This document shows, in pieces, positions 1-8,844 of a DNA stretch of 64,000 nucleotides; position 1 is the stretch's first letter; each line of letters begins with the position of its first letter. Position numbers and translations under genes: made by a program. Location of the stretch: positions 11,496-75,495 of the forward strand of contig CANNDT010000009.1 of NCBI GenBank assembly GCA_947503365.1, in the 5' to 3' direction. The notes beneath the pieces were generated by a model that ran no database searches, was not told where the DNA came from, and saw only the letters and a program-made list of their open reading frames with translations. Source of the DNA: CANNDT01 sp945876205. GTDB lineage: Bacteria; Acidobacteriota; Vicinamibacteria; Vicinamibacterales; UBA2999.

Positions 1-663
1 GGCAAGCCCGCGCTCGCCATGCGCGTCATCGTCGGTCGGCCCCAGACGCGCACGCCACTCTTCAGCGACGAGATGACCTACCTCGTCTTCAGCCCCTACT
101 GGAATATTCCCACCAGCATCCTGAGGAACGAAACCCTGCCGCACGCGGCCAAGGATCCGGACTACCTGGCGCGCAACAACATCGAAGTGGTCGGCACCTC
201 AGGCGGCGAGGTGATCGATCCCGAGGGGATCGACTGGTCGGATGCATCCGAGACGAAGGGGCTGCGCTTGCGCCAGGTGCCGGGAGACGGCAACGCGCTC
301 GGTCTGGTGAAGTTCGTCTTCCCGAACCCCTTCGACGTCTACATGCACGACACGCCCTCGCGTCAGTTCTTCCTCCGCGCGACGCGCGCCTTGAGCCACG
401 GCTGTATTCGCGTCGAGAACCCCGCTGCGCTGGCGGAGTATCTCCTCGGCGATCAGGCGCAGTGGACCGATGCGCGCATCGCTGCGGCGATGCACGCGGG
501 CACGGAGCAAGCGGTCACGTTGAAAAAGAAGTTGCCCGTGCACATCGGCTACTGGACGGCGTGGGTGGAGCCGGACGGCTCGGTGACCTACACGGCGGAT
601 CCGTACGGCTTCGACACGGTGCACGCCCGTCTTCGGGCGGCGGCCGGGTCAGTTCGCAGCTAG
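1..663 (+). CDS. L,D-transpeptidase, YcbB-like, 5'-truncated by window edge
   Basis: Periplasmic enzyme that forms 3-3 cross-links in peptidoglycan. Seen: the reading frame is open to base 1, so the N-terminus lies outside the window. The YkuD catalytic signature SHGCIR has its nucleophilic Cys codon at 403-405, preceded by the MHDTPS stretch (catalytic His region). The segment VGRPQTRTPLFSDEMTYLVF followed by SPYWNIPTSI is typical of the YcbB/LdtD subgroup rather than small ErfK proteins. An upstream peptidoglycan-binding domain is expected but not visible. The gene ends 8 bases before a perfect inverted repeat. The family call is firm; the exact paralogue is not. Confidence 0.9.
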   Translation, partial: GKPALAMRVIVGRPQTRTPLFSDEMTYLVFSPYWNIPTSILRNETLPHAAKDPDYLARNNIEVVGTSGGEVIDPEGIDWSDASETKGLRLRQVPGDGNALGLVKFVFPNPFDVYMHDTPSRQFFLRATRALSHGCIRVENPAALAEYLLGDQAQWTDARIAAAMHAGTEQAVTLKKKLPVHIGYWTAWVEPDGSVTYTADPYGFDTVHARLRAAAGSVRS

Positions 664-896
664 CGCCTTGGCGATCGCCGCATGCAGTTGCGGCGATCGC
701 GCGTCACATCGCTTGGAAATCCGAGCACGACGACCCCCTGGGCTTTCATGTCGCGGTGCAGCTTCTCCAGCCCTGTGTACTGCGGCGTGAAGCCGCAGTA
801 GCTCGCGACGTTGACGACGAGGGCGACCTTTCCTTTGTAGATGCCCAGGTCGGCAGGCGCGCCTTCACGGGCCGCACTATAAAATGCTTCCTCCAT
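660..896 (-). pseudogene. Truncated glutathione peroxidase (N-terminal third only)
   Basis: Seen: after the start (ATG at 896) the frame reads IYKGKVALVVNVASYCGFTP and then QYTGLEKL...GVVVLGFPSD. This is the start of a glutathione peroxidase, including the peroxidatic Cys in ASYCGFT. Homology stops after GFPSD; the next 13 or so residues are the reverse of the stem-loop at 671-700, then a stop. Family members are about 160-185 residues; this has 78. The Gln and Trp residues of the catalytic tetrad lie in the missing part, so the product should be inactive. Its start codon overlaps the start of the divergent HupE-like gene (palindrome catg at 894-897). Inferred: decayed by an internal deletion. 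Confidence 0.75.
671..700. repeat. Perfect 12-bp inverted repeat (stem-loop)
   Basis: Arms 671-682 (gcgatcgccgca) and 689-700 (tgcggcgatcgc) with a 6-base loop. It lies just after the L,D-transpeptidase stop and inside the tail of the glutathione peroxidase remnant. There is no T-tract on either side, so a rho-independent terminator is only one possibility. It could also mark the deletion junction that truncated the peroxidase gene. Confidence 0.6.
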
Positions 897-1965
897 GTTT
901 CTCCCGAAGGTGCTCGCCGTGTGTGGGCTGCTTTTGCTCGGTCCCGCGATAGCTCTCGGGCACCCTGCACCTTTTAGTTACCTGGATCTCCACATCCGCG
1001 ATCACGAGATCGCCGGTTCGCTCGCCGTTCACTCATTCGACGTCGGGCACGAGCTGGGCATCGACCCGCCGGAGCGGGTGCTCGATCGGGCCCTCGCCGA
1101 ATCCATCCGCGCTCGCCTGACGACGCTGCTGACGCCGCGCTTTACGATCCGGACTGACGGAGTCTTGCCGCTCGAGTGGCTGGGCATCGAGGTGCTGGCC
1201 GAACAGAGCGAAGTGCGGCTGTACTTCCGCATTCCCGTCGAGCGTCCCGCCACGGTCAGCGTCCGCGCGGGGATGTTTCCCTACGATCCGGTGCACCAGA
1301 CGTTTGTGAACGTGTACGAGGACGAGACGCTCCGGCAGCAGCAGGTGTTTGCGGGCAGCTCGCCGGAATGGACGTATTACTCGGGCACGACGCAGGGCGC
1401 GCTGGCGGTGATGGGCGTGTTCATCCCGTCGGGGATCCACCACATCCTGATCGGGCCCGATCACATCCTGTTCCTCATCGGGCTGCTGCTGCTCGGCGGC
1501 ACGTGGAAGACGCTGCTCGCGATTGTCAGCGCGTTCACGCTCGGTCACAGCGTGACGCTGTCGCTGGCTGCGCTCAACATCCTGACGCCGCCGGCCCGCA
1601 TCATCGAGCCGGCGATTGCGCTGAGCATCGTGTTCGTGGGCACCGATAACCTTGTTCGCGGCAACGGGCGCGACCTGCGCGCGTGGGTGGCGCTGGTGTT
1701 TGGCCTGGTGCACGGCTTTGGTTTCGCGAACGTGCTTCGGGAGTTCGGACTGCCGCGCGAGGCGCTCGGCTGGTCGCTGTTCTCCTTCAACGTCGGCGTG
1801 GAAATCGGTCAGCTCGCGGTGGTGCTGGTCGTCGCGTCGGCGCTGGCGATGATCAGGCGATGGAGGAGCGATGTGGCGTATCGGGTGGCGTATGCGGGCT
1901 CTGTCGTGGTGATCGCAGCGGGCACCTACTGGTTTGTCGAGCGCGTGTTCTTTCCGCCGCTATAA
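895..1965 (+). CDS. HupE/UreJ-family membrane protein
   Basis: 356 residues. An N-terminal signal peptide (about 1-23) is followed by a soluble extracytoplasmic domain (about 24-160) and a C-terminal polytopic HupE/UreJ_2 domain. Motifs seen: GIHHILIGPDHILFLIGLLL, LGHSVTLSLA, EPAIALSIVFVG and FGLVHGFGFA, with His and Asp residues placed as in proposed nickel/cobalt permeases. The family's transport role is inferred from HupE and UreJ; no urease or hydrogenase genes are visible nearby, so the substrate is unknown. A TATAAA at 878-883 could serve as a -10, 11 nt before the start. The 3' end overlaps the convergent porin gene by 6 bases. Confidence 0.8.
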   Translation: MFLPKVLAVCGLLLLGPAIALGHPAPFSYLDLHIRDHEIAGSLAVHSFDVGHELGIDPPERVLDRALAESIRARLTTLLTPRFTIRTDGVLPLEWLGIEVLAEQSEVRLYFRIPVERPATVSVRAGMFPYDPVHQTFVNVYEDETLRQQQVFAGSSPEWTYYSGTTQGALAVMGVFIPSGIHHILIGPDHILFLIGLLLLGGTWKTLLAIVSAFTLGHSVTLSLAALNILTPPARIIEPAIALSIVFVGTDNLVRGNGRDLRAWVALVFGLVHGFGFANVLREFGLPREALGWSLFSFNVGVEIGQLAVVLVVASALAMIRRWRSDVAYRVAYAGSVVVIAAGTYWFVERVFFPPL

Positions 1966-3033
1966 CCAGCGCTTCCACCAGACAACGGAGACGGCCCCCG
2001 AATGGCCGTAGCCGGCCGGTCCGGCCGAAAACGGCTTGCGTATGCGGTGCTCGATGCGCAGCGTAATCTCCGGCGTCAGGCGGTAGCCGAGCGTTTCCTG
2101 GGCGCCGGTGAGCTGCTGCTGGTCGATGAGTGTCGCGCTGATGATCGCCGGCGACGACAGGCGTTCGATGCGGCCGGCGAGAAACCAGCGAGGTGTCAGC
2201 GTCTGCTGACCTTGCACGAACCAGCCAGTCGCCGCGCGGTCGCCCGTGTCGGTGCCCACCGAGTCGCGCACCCATTCCCCAGAAAGCTTCGTGTAGAGAA
2301 AGGACAGATCCGATTCGATCGTGAACACGGTCGCATCGTGATCTGCGGTAACGACCGGACTCTCCCCGGCGCGCAGCCAGCCGCCGTGCGTGACGGAGGT
2401 GCCAACGCGGAAGCCGACAAATGGGGTGACGCCCGCTCCAAACACCACGTTGGTGAACCGGGGCGGGTTGGCCTCAGCGAAGATGCGGCGTACTCGCATC
2501 GGTGCTGTGTCCATGATGGCGCCGCGCGCATCCCAGTGCACACCGGACACGGTCACCTGCGCGCCGTACGGATACACCGCGCCGATCAGGTTGGCACCCG
2601 GACCGCGGAGCCCGGCGAGCGGCGGCAGCCGGGTAAAGAGCGAGGCCGGCTGCGCAATGGTCGGATTGAGGTGCGGCCGCAGCGTCAGGTTCGCGAGCCC
2701 GATCGGCGACGGGATGAGTCCGGCCTCGACACGAAGCCCGACCGGCCCTGGCCGCTCGTATCGCAGCTCGGCGACCCACACCTGCTTGTTCCATTCGCCC
2801 GTGCTGGCGAGACGCTGCACAAAGGGACGCACGATCGCCTGCACGCCACCGCCGAGGTCGACCGACAGTACGCCGTCCATGATGACGCCGGTCGTGTAGT
2901 TACCTTTGCCATCGACCGTTTCATCGACCGCCGCGCTCGTGTCGAGCGCAAATCGCGACGGCGTCGCCTGCTGCCCGAACGCCTGCGCGGTTGCGCCGGC
3001 CACGAAGAGGCACGCCAGGATCGTTCGGCGCAT
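1960..3033 (-). CDS. Outer-membrane porin-like beta-barrel protein
   Basis: 357 residues from ATG 3033 (MRRTILACLF...), which gives a clean signal peptide ending near AFGQQ; a longer frame runs further upstream but overlaps the HD-GYP gene. The mature part alternates hydrophobic and polar residues with many Gly, Tyr and Arg and ends in Trp-Leu, as expected of an outer-membrane barrel. Motifs such as GLRVEAGLIPSPIGLANLTL resemble phosphate/anion-selective porin-type proteins, but I cannot name the subfamily. It sits 1 base after the HD-GYP stop, so it is the third gene of the cupredoxin/HD-GYP operon. Function as a pore is an inference from composition. Confidence 0.65.
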   Translation of the reverse strand: MRRTILACLFVAGATAQAFGQQATPSRFALDTSAAVDETVDGKGNYTTGVIMDGVLSVDLGGGVQAIVRPFVQRLASTGEWNKQVWVAELRYERPGPVGLRVEAGLIPSPIGLANLTLRPHLNPTIAQPASLFTRLPPLAGLRGPGANLIGAVYPYGAQVTVSGVHWDARGAIMDTAPMRVRRIFAEANPPRFTNVVFGAGVTPFVGFRVGTSVTHGGWLRAGESPVVTADHDATVFTIESDLSFLYTKLSGEWVRDSVGTDTGDRAATGWFVQGQQTLTPRWFLAGRIERLSSPAIISATLIDQQQLTGAQETLGYRLTPEITLRIEHRIRKPFSAGPAGYGHSGAVSVVWWKRWL

Positions 3034-3034
3034 G

Positions 3035-4711
3035 TCAGGCCAGTTGACGGCCAAGCAGTTCCTGTAGCGCACGCTCCGGGATGCCGGTGGACGAGGGCAG
3101 TGCCGCGAGCAGCGCATCGACCGACACCTCATCGAACTGCGTTCCCGCGTTGCGCTGGAGTTCGACGACGGCTTCGGCGCGGTCGCGGGCGGGCCGATAG
3201 GCGCGAGCGCTGGTCACCGCGTCGAAGGCATCGGCGACGTGGACGATCCGCGCCGCCAGTGGAATGTCGTCACCGCGCAGCCCGAATGGATACCCGCGGC
3301 CGTCGGGCCGCTCGTGATGCAGCTCGACGATCGGCAGGTACGGGGCGAGGAACGGCACCTGGCGGAGAATGCGCGCGCCGAGCGCCGGGTGCCGCTTGAT
3401 CTGCTCGTACTCCTCGGCGGTCAGCGCGCTGACCTTGCGGAGCACTTCATCGCTGATGCCGATCTTGCCGATGTCATGCAGCAGCGCTCCCAGCCTCAGG
3501 ACGTCGAGCTCGCTGTCGCCCAGCCTCATCTCCCGCCCGATCAGCACCGACAGTGCGCTCACGCGCTCGGAGTGTCCGGCCGTATATGGATCGCGCGCGT
3601 CGAGTGCGGCCGCCAGCGCGCGGATGGCGCCGAGGTAGGCGGCGCGTGACTCTGCCTCCGCTGCGGTCAGTCCCTGCATCAACTGGTTGAACGCCGCGGT
3701 GAGCGCATCGAGCTCACGGCTGCTGCCGGTCGGCTCGAGCGTCGGTCGCTCGTCACGCGCGGCCGTCATCACCGCGATGTTGCTGACGAGCTGATCGATC
3801 GGATCGGTGAGCATCCGCGCCAGCCAGAAGCTTCCGAGCGCCGCCAGCACGATGGCGCCGAACGCGATCATCCCGAGCGTAACCATCGCGTCGCGCGTCT
3901 CGGTGCGCGCCGCGGCATCGAGCGATGTCAGTGTGTAAACGCGCGCCGGCCCGTTGGCGAACAACTGCCGGATCGCGTACTCCTCGCCGTTGAGCATGCG
4001 CGTGCCGCCAGGATCGGGGCCCGCCTTGGTGAGGTCGTCGGTCACTTCCGGCGCAACGGTGCGCGCCACCACGGTGCCGTTGACGGTGATCACGACGCCG
4101 GCATTGGACAGGTTGGAGAGCTCCTGCGCGTAGTTGGCATCGAGGCTGGTGCCGAGGACGAGCGCGCCAATGTCGCGATCGGCCAGACTGAGCGAGGCGC
4201 CGGAAATCCTGAAGGCGCCCGCCGGCAGCGCCACCACACCCTGGAAGTGTGGCGCCGTTCCTGGAAGCTGCACGCGTTCGTCAGCGGGCCAACGCTCACG
4301 CGATCGGCCGGCGCTGGCGAATATCCGTCCGTTGATGTCGACGATGGCGAGGACGTCGGCGGCCGTCAGCGCCGCGAGCTTGTCGATCTCGCGGGTCACC
4401 GTGTCACGGAGCGATCGCTCCTGCTCGGGCGCAAGGCCGGAGAAGCTGCTCTCGGTGAAATACGTGTCGAGCGCCGCCTTGAGTGTCGGGTTTTCCGCCA
4501 GCGTCGTGATGGCGGCGAGCTGTTCCTGCTGACGGCGCGCTTCGAGCGCCGTGAACATCTTTTCGCTGGTCAGCAGCTTTTCTGTTTCTGACGAGCGGAC
4601 GCGGTTACGCACGTTGAGCGTCAGGACGAGAAACACCAGCCCGAGGATGATCGCCACGGTGACGAAGGTCACCGCCAGGGTGCGGGCGACCAGCCGCGGC
4701 GGAGCCTTCAC
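3035..4711 (-). CDS. Membrane HD-GYP domain protein, probable cyclic-di-GMP phosphodiesterase
   Basis: 558 residues. Transmembrane helix about 10-33, extracytoplasmic Cache-like sensor about 40-270 (contains VLAIVDINGRIFASAGRS), second helix about 278-298, HAMP linker about 299-352, then HD-GYP about 370-520. Catalytic residues seen: His380 (AGHSERV), His412-Asp413 (LLHDIGKIG), His441, HHERPDGRGYP at 465-475 and Asp494 (HVADAFD). HD-GYP enzymes hydrolyse cyclic di-GMP; here the activity would answer an unknown periplasmic signal. Start is GTG at 4711, overlapping the TGA of the cupredoxin gene (GTGA), so the two are translationally coupled. The periplasmic copper-type protein upstream is a plausible source of the signal (inference). 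Confidence 0.88.
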   Translation of the reverse strand: MKAPPRLVARTLAVTFVTVAIILGLVFLVLTLNVRNRVRSSETEKLLTSEKMFTALEARRQQEQLAAITTLAENPTLKAALDTYFTESSFSGLAPEQERSLRDTVTREIDKLAALTAADVLAIVDINGRIFASAGRSRERWPADERVQLPGTAPHFQGVVALPAGAFRISGASLSLADRDIGALVLGTSLDANYAQELSNLSNAGVVITVNGTVVARTVAPEVTDDLTKAGPDPGGTRMLNGEEYAIRQLFANGPARVYTLTSLDAAARTETRDAMVTLGMIAFGAIVLAALGSFWLARMLTDPIDQLVSNIAVMTAARDERPTLEPTGSSRELDALTAAFNQLMQGLTAAEAESRAAYLGAIRALAAALDARDPYTAGHSERVSALSVLIGREMRLGDSELDVLRLGALLHDIGKIGISDEVLRKVSALTAEEYEQIKRHPALGARILRQVPFLAPYLPIVELHHERPDGRGYPFGLRGDDIPLAARIVHVADAFDAVTSARAYRPARDRAEAVVELQRNAGTQFDEVSVDALLAALPSSTGIPERALQELLGRQLA

Positions 4712-5415
4712 AGCTCTGGAACGGGAAGCACGAAGTCCGCGGTCACGGGCCGACCCCCGTCGACCCGCACGCGCAACGTCGTATCACCCAGCCGCTCGTG
4801 CCACGCGGTAATGAGGCGTTCCCCGGCGGGCATGGCCGGCAGCTCAAACCGTCCATCCTCGGTGGGGACGGCAAACCAGAGATGATCGAACACCACGACC
4901 GTTGCTGTCATGTGAGAGTGGATCTGGCAGAACACCTTGACCACGCCGGGCTTGTCGAAGCGCACGCCGCGCGTTTCGCCGCGCGGATAGCGGCCGAGGT
5001 CGAACGTCCGGGCGCGCGACAGCGAGAACACGTTGTGATAAATCGGATCGTCGTTCGGAAACTCCACTTCCGAGCCCACGGTCACGGCGATAACCCGCGG
5101 GGTGAAGTTCTCATCGCGCTGCCGGATCTCGGCGCGCATCGGCATGACGGGTTGCGGCTTGGCGTCTCGCAGGTAGACGACGACGTGGCGTCGCTCGGAC
5201 TCGGGGGCCAGCTTTGGCGTGCCGACCGAGCGTCCGTACGCGTTGGTCGGGCGCCGCGCCGCGATCGGGATTCCAATTTCCACCCTCCCGCGCACGATGG
5301 ACGGCTGCTGGGCCGCAGGCTCGCCCCGGGCGAAGTCGAGGGGGCCGAGGACCGCGAAGAGCGTGATGCCCGCGAAGGCGAGCAGCAGGCGCGACCGTCC
5401 GGAGCGGAAGTCCAC
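4708..5415 (-). CDS. Exported cupredoxin-like protein with C-terminal regulatory-like domain
   Basis: 235 residues with an N-terminal signal/anchor helix (about 9-27). The middle holds a plastocyanin-type fold with the type I copper ligand pattern: His in PIYHNVFS, then Cys, His and Met in VFCQIHSHM. The C-terminal 60 residues (FELPAMPAGERLITAWHERL...) look like a carboxypeptidase-regulatory/transthyretin-like sheet domain. Likely role: periplasmic electron transfer or copper binding. Start is GTG 5415; a TAGAAT hexamer (5427-5422) ends exactly 6 nt upstream, suggesting a leaderless mRNA. It leads a coupled operon with HD-GYP and porin genes. Partner unknown. Confidence 0.8.
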   Translation of the reverse strand: MDFRSGRSRLLLAFAGITLFAVLGPLDFARGEPAAQQPSIVRGRVEIGIPIAARRPTNAYGRSVGTPKLAPESERRHVVVYLRDAKPQPVMPMRAEIRQRDENFTPRVIAVTVGSEVEFPNDDPIYHNVFSLSRARTFDLGRYPRGETRGVRFDKPGVVKVFCQIHSHMTATVVVFDHLWFAVPTEDGRFELPAMPAGERLITAWHERLGDTTLRVRVDGGRPVTADFVLPVPEL

Positions 5416-5421
5416 CGTTGC

Positions 5422-5440
5422 ATTCTAACTTTGATATCGT
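5422..5440. promoter_or_regulatory. Divergent -10 hexamers for two leaderless genes
   Basis: On the minus strand TAGAAT occupies 5427-5422, 6 nt before the GTG of the cupredoxin gene. On the plus strand TATCGT occupies 5435-5440, 6 nt before the ATG of the M1 peptidase. With a normal -10 to start-site distance, transcription would begin at the start codons. No good -35 is seen for either. Confidence 0.45.
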
Positions 5441-5446
5441 CACGGG

Positions 5447-8011
5447 ATGCTGAGCCTTCTGCTGGCCACGGCCCTCGCCGCGCAGAGCGTCCCTGAGCCA
5501 CCCGGGCGCGGAATCTCCGAGCGTCTCGCGCGTGAGCGTGCCGAAGCCATCAGCAACCTCAGGTACGAGCTCGCGTTCGTCGTGCCTGCCGAGCGTCGCG
5601 ACCCTGTGCAGGGACGTGCAACGCTGCGGCTCAGCTTGCGAGCGCCCCAGCGCATCGTTCTCGACTTTGCTCAGCCGCGCGAGCGGATCCGCAGTGTCCG
5701 CATGGGCGGGAGCGACGTGACGTTTGATTTCGCAGACGGGCACCTGACGATACCGGCGTCCGCGACCCGCGCTGGCGAGAACGAGATCACCATCGAATTC
5801 GTCGCGGGCGACGACTCGCTGAATCGCAACGACGAATTCCTCTACACGCTCTTCGTGCCGGCGCGCGCGCAGTTCGCGTTCCCGTGCTTCGACCAGCCCG
5901 ACCTGAAGGCGCGGTATTCGCTGTCGCTCGACGTGCCGGACGGGTGGCAAGCGGTGGCGAATGGAGCGGAGAACACGAACCCCGCAGGGCGCTGGCCACA
6001 AGGCGCCGAGAGCCGTCGTCGCGTGTCGTTTGCCGAGACGCAGCCCTTGCCCACGTATTTATTTGCGTTCGTGGCAGGGAAGTTTTCAGTGGAGACCGCG
6101 TCGCGAAACGGCCGGACGCTCCGCGTGTTCCACCGCGAGACCGACGCGGCCAAGGTCGCGCGCAACCGTGAGGCCATCTTCGACCTGCACGCGTCCTCGA
6201 TCGCGTGGTTAGAGGACTACACCCGCATCCCGTATCCCTTTGGCAAGTTCGACGTGGTGCTGATTCCGTCGTTTCAGTTCGGTGGCATGGAGCACGCCGG
6301 GGCGATTCTCTACAACTCCGCCAGCCTTCTGCTGGACGAGTCGGCGACGCAGAACCAGTTGCTCGATCGCGCCAGCGTGATCGCGCACGAGACGTCGCAC
6401 ATGTGGTTTGGCGATCTCGTGACCATGCGGTGGTTCAACGACGTGTGGATGAAGGAGGTCTTCGCCAACTTCATGGCGGCGAAGATCGTGAATCCGTCGT
6501 TTCCGCAGGTGAATCACGACTTGCGGTTCCTGCTGTCGAATTACCCGTCGGCCTACCAGATCGATCGCACGCCGGGCGCCAATCCCATCCGGCAGCCGCT
6601 GGCGAATCTGAACGAGGCCGGGCAGTTGTACGGCGCCATCATCTACCAGAAGGCGCCGGTCGTCATGCGGCAGCTCGAGCTGATCGTCGGCGAGACGGCG
6701 TTTCGCGATGGCCTGCGTGAGTACCTGAAGACGTATTCGTTTGGCAACGCGACATGGCTCGACCTGGTCAAGATTCTCGACGCGCGCACGCCGCAAGATC
6801 TTGCCGCATGGAGCCGCGCGTGGGTCGAAGAGCGCGGCCGGCCCGAGTTCACCCTGGCGCTGCGGACCGACACGATCGGCCGCGTCACCCGGCTGACGTT
6901 GAACATCCGCGATCCGCTGGAGCGCGGCCTCGTGTGGCCGCAGAAGCTGCGCGTCGCGTTTGGATACCCGGCAGGCGTGCGCGAGGTGCCGGTGTCGGTC
7001 ACAGGCAACACCGCGAGGGTCACCGGCACTGCGCGCATGCCGCGGCCGCTTTTCATCCTGCCGAACGGCGCGGGCCTCGGCTATGGTCTGTTCATCCTGG
7101 ATGAGAACAGCCGCCAGTACCTGCTGGCACATCTCGAGGACGTTCCCGATCCGCTGACACGGGGCAGCGCGTGGGTGACCTTGTGGGACAACCTCCTCGA
7201 GTCGCAGTTCACGCCCGGCCAGTTTCTCGACCTCGTCGTGCGCGCGTTGCCGAAGGAAACCGACGAGCAGAACATTCAGCGGGTGCTCGGCTACGCGACC
7301 CGCGCGTTCTGGGGACGCCTGGCGCCGGCCGAACGCGCCGAGCGCGTGGCCGCTCTCGAAGCGCTGTTCCGTGCCGGTCTCGATCGCGCGGCGACCAGCA
7401 GCGTCAAGGCCGCATGGTTCTCCGCGTTCCGCGACGTCGCCATGACGCCGGCGGGCCTCGCCTGGCTGGAGCGCGTCTGGAAGCGCGACGAGAAGATCGC
7501 CGGACTGCCACTGGCTGAGACCGACGAGATCGTGATGGCCGAGGAGTTGGCGGTCCGCGAGGTGCCCGCATGGCGCGAGATCCTGCAGGCGCAGCTCGAT
7601 CGCACGCAGAACCCCGATCGCAAGGCGCGGTTCGCGTTCGTGATGCCGGCGTTGTCGGCCGTTCCCGCCGAACGCGAGCAGGCATTCGCCCGGTTTCGTA
7701 TGCTGGAGAACCGGCGGCGTGAACCGTGGGTCGTCGAATCGCTGGCGTACCTGAACCATCCGCTGCGCGAAGCGCACGCGCGCCGGTTCATTCGTCCGAG
7801 CCTGGAGTTGTTGAAGGAAGTTCAGCGGACGGGGGACATCTTCTTCCCGACCCGCTGGAGCGAAGCCTCGCTCAGCAGCCACCGGTCCGCGGCGGCGGCG
7901 GCGACCGTACAGGACTTTCTCGCCAGCGAATTGCAGTTTCCCCAGCGCCTGCGCTGGACGATCCTCAGCTCGGCCGACGAACTTTTTCGAAATCTGGAGA
8001 ATACGAAATGA
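5447..8011 (+). CDS. M1 family zinc metallo-aminopeptidase
   Basis: 854 residues with a short signal peptide (about 1-12). N-terminal beta domain about 35-225, then the catalytic domain with the exopeptidase motif GGMEHAG (279-285; the family usual is GAMEN) and zinc site HETSH (314-318) plus Glu337 (NDVWMKEVFANF). The C-terminal 400 residues match the ERAP1-like helical region of APN-type enzymes. It cleaves N-terminal residues from peptides, presumably in the periplasm. The motif variation in GxMEN suggests altered N-terminus recognition. The stop overlaps the next start (ATGA), coupling it to the cupin gene. Confidence 0.9.
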   Translation: MLSLLLATALAAQSVPEPPGRGISERLARERAEAISNLRYELAFVVPAERRDPVQGRATLRLSLRAPQRIVLDFAQPRERIRSVRMGGSDVTFDFADGHLTIPASATRAGENEITIEFVAGDDSLNRNDEFLYTLFVPARAQFAFPCFDQPDLKARYSLSLDVPDGWQAVANGAENTNPAGRWPQGAESRRRVSFAETQPLPTYLFAFVAGKFSVETASRNGRTLRVFHRETDAAKVARNREAIFDLHASSIAWLEDYTRIPYPFGKFDVVLIPSFQFGGMEHAGAILYNSASLLLDESATQNQLLDRASVIAHETSHMWFGDLVTMRWFNDVWMKEVFANFMAAKIVNPSFPQVNHDLRFLLSNYPSAYQIDRTPGANPIRQPLANLNEAGQLYGAIIYQKAPVVMRQLELIVGETAFRDGLREYLKTYSFGNATWLDLVKILDARTPQDLAAWSRAWVEERGRPEFTLALRTDTIGRVTRLTLNIRDPLERGLVWPQKLRVAFGYPAGVREVPVSVTGNTARVTGTARMPRPLFILPNGAGLGYGLFILDENSRQYLLAHLEDVPDPLTRGSAWVTLWDNLLESQFTPGQFLDLVVRALPKETDEQNIQRVLGYATRAFWGRLAPAERAERVAALEALFRAGLDRAATSSVKAAWFSAFRDVAMTPAGLAWLERVWKRDEKIAGLPLAETDEIVMAEELAVREVPAWREILQAQLDRTQNPDRKARFAFVMPALSAVPAEREQAFARFRMLENRRREPWVVESLAYLNHPLREAHARRFIRPSLELLKEVQRTGDIFFPTRWSEASLSSHRSAAAAATVQDFLASELQFPQRLRWTILSSADELFRNLENTK

Positions 8012-8838
8012 TCGAAGTGATCAACGCGGAGAGCAAGCCCAGGACGTCGATGGCCGAAGGGCACGGACGGGACATTCTTGCCCCGTCGGCGGACGGGACC
8101 AGGGTTCACGTCGGTATCAGGGAAGTCGAGCCCGGCAAGACCTATCGCCTTGCTCCCAGTGACAGGACGCAGGTCGTCTACATCCTGGAAGGCACAGACG
8201 TGAAGGTCACGCACACCAAGGGTGGCGCGGCTGCCGACCACGCCGCGCAACGACGCATGGGCGTGTATCTCGAACCGGGAGAAGAGGCGACGGTGACCGC
8301 GTCAGCCACACCGCTCGTCCTGTTGCTCGTCACCGTGCCCAAGCACACCGGCAAGGCTATCGGCAACGAACGGCCCGCCGGGTACTTCTTCGAAGAGGCG
8401 CAACTCAGATCGCTGGTGGACGAAAAACAGATCCGCGAGCGGACGTTCTGGGTCAACAAGGAAACCGGCCTGTCCGGTTCGTGGGATCTGCAGCTCGGAC
8501 GGATGTATTACGCCCCGAATGGCTACTCGCCGCGGCACGTGCACAACAAGTCGGCCAGCAGCGCAATCAGTCCTGAACACTTCTACTTCATCGAGAAGGG
8601 GACGGGCGAGGTGAAGCACGACAGCGGCAGCAATCCCGTCGGCCCGGGGAGCCTGGTGCTCATTCCGGCCGGCGAATGGCATCAGCTGATCGCCTCAGAC
8701 ACCGGGCTGGATTACATCGAATTCCAGGCGCCCTTCGACTTCGTCACCACCATGGACCGCGATCCCCTCGGCAAGAACTGGTACATCAAGGGGACCGATG
8801 ACGGCACGGGCAAACCGACGCTGTGGGTGCAGAGCTAG
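8008..8838 (+). CDS. Bicupin protein of unknown function
   Basis: 276 residues from ATG 8008, which overlaps the M1 peptidase stop; a longer in-frame extension inside that gene is not credible. Two cupin folds are visible: about 35-110 (YRLAPSDRTQVVYILEGTDV, poor metal site) and about 165-245 with GYSPRHVHNKSASSAISPEH, FYFIEKGTGEV and GSLVLIPAGEWHQLI, giving His/His/Glu/His metal ligands. There is no signal peptide, so it is cytoplasmic. Such proteins range from dioxygenases to sugar-binding proteins; nothing in the sequence picks one. The gene ends 6 bases from the convergent MetE-like gene. Confidence 0.75.
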   Translation: MIEVINAESKPRTSMAEGHGRDILAPSADGTRVHVGIREVEPGKTYRLAPSDRTQVVYILEGTDVKVTHTKGGAAADHAAQRRMGVYLEPGEEATVTASATPLVLLLVTVPKHTGKAIGNERPAGYFFEEAQLRSLVDEKQIRERTFWVNKETGLSGSWDLQLGRMYYAPNGYSPRHVHNKSASSAISPEHFYFIEKGTGEVKHDSGSNPVGPGSLVLIPAGEWHQLIASDTGLDYIEFQAPFDFVTTMDRDPLGKNWYIKGTDDGTGKPTLWVQS

Positions 8839-8844
8839 GGCGGC

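Noticed and set aside
660..896. Functional short glutathione peroxidase
   Set aside because: The Gln and Trp of the catalytic site and two thirds of the fold are missing.
2002..3399. 465-codon plus-strand frame antisense to the porin and HD-GYP genes
   Set aside because: Arg-rich composition typical of antisense frames, no motif, and it spans two well supported genes.
6209..7882. 557-codon minus-strand frame inside the M1 aminopeptidase gene
   Set aside because: The M1 gene has complete catalytic motifs; the antisense frame has none.
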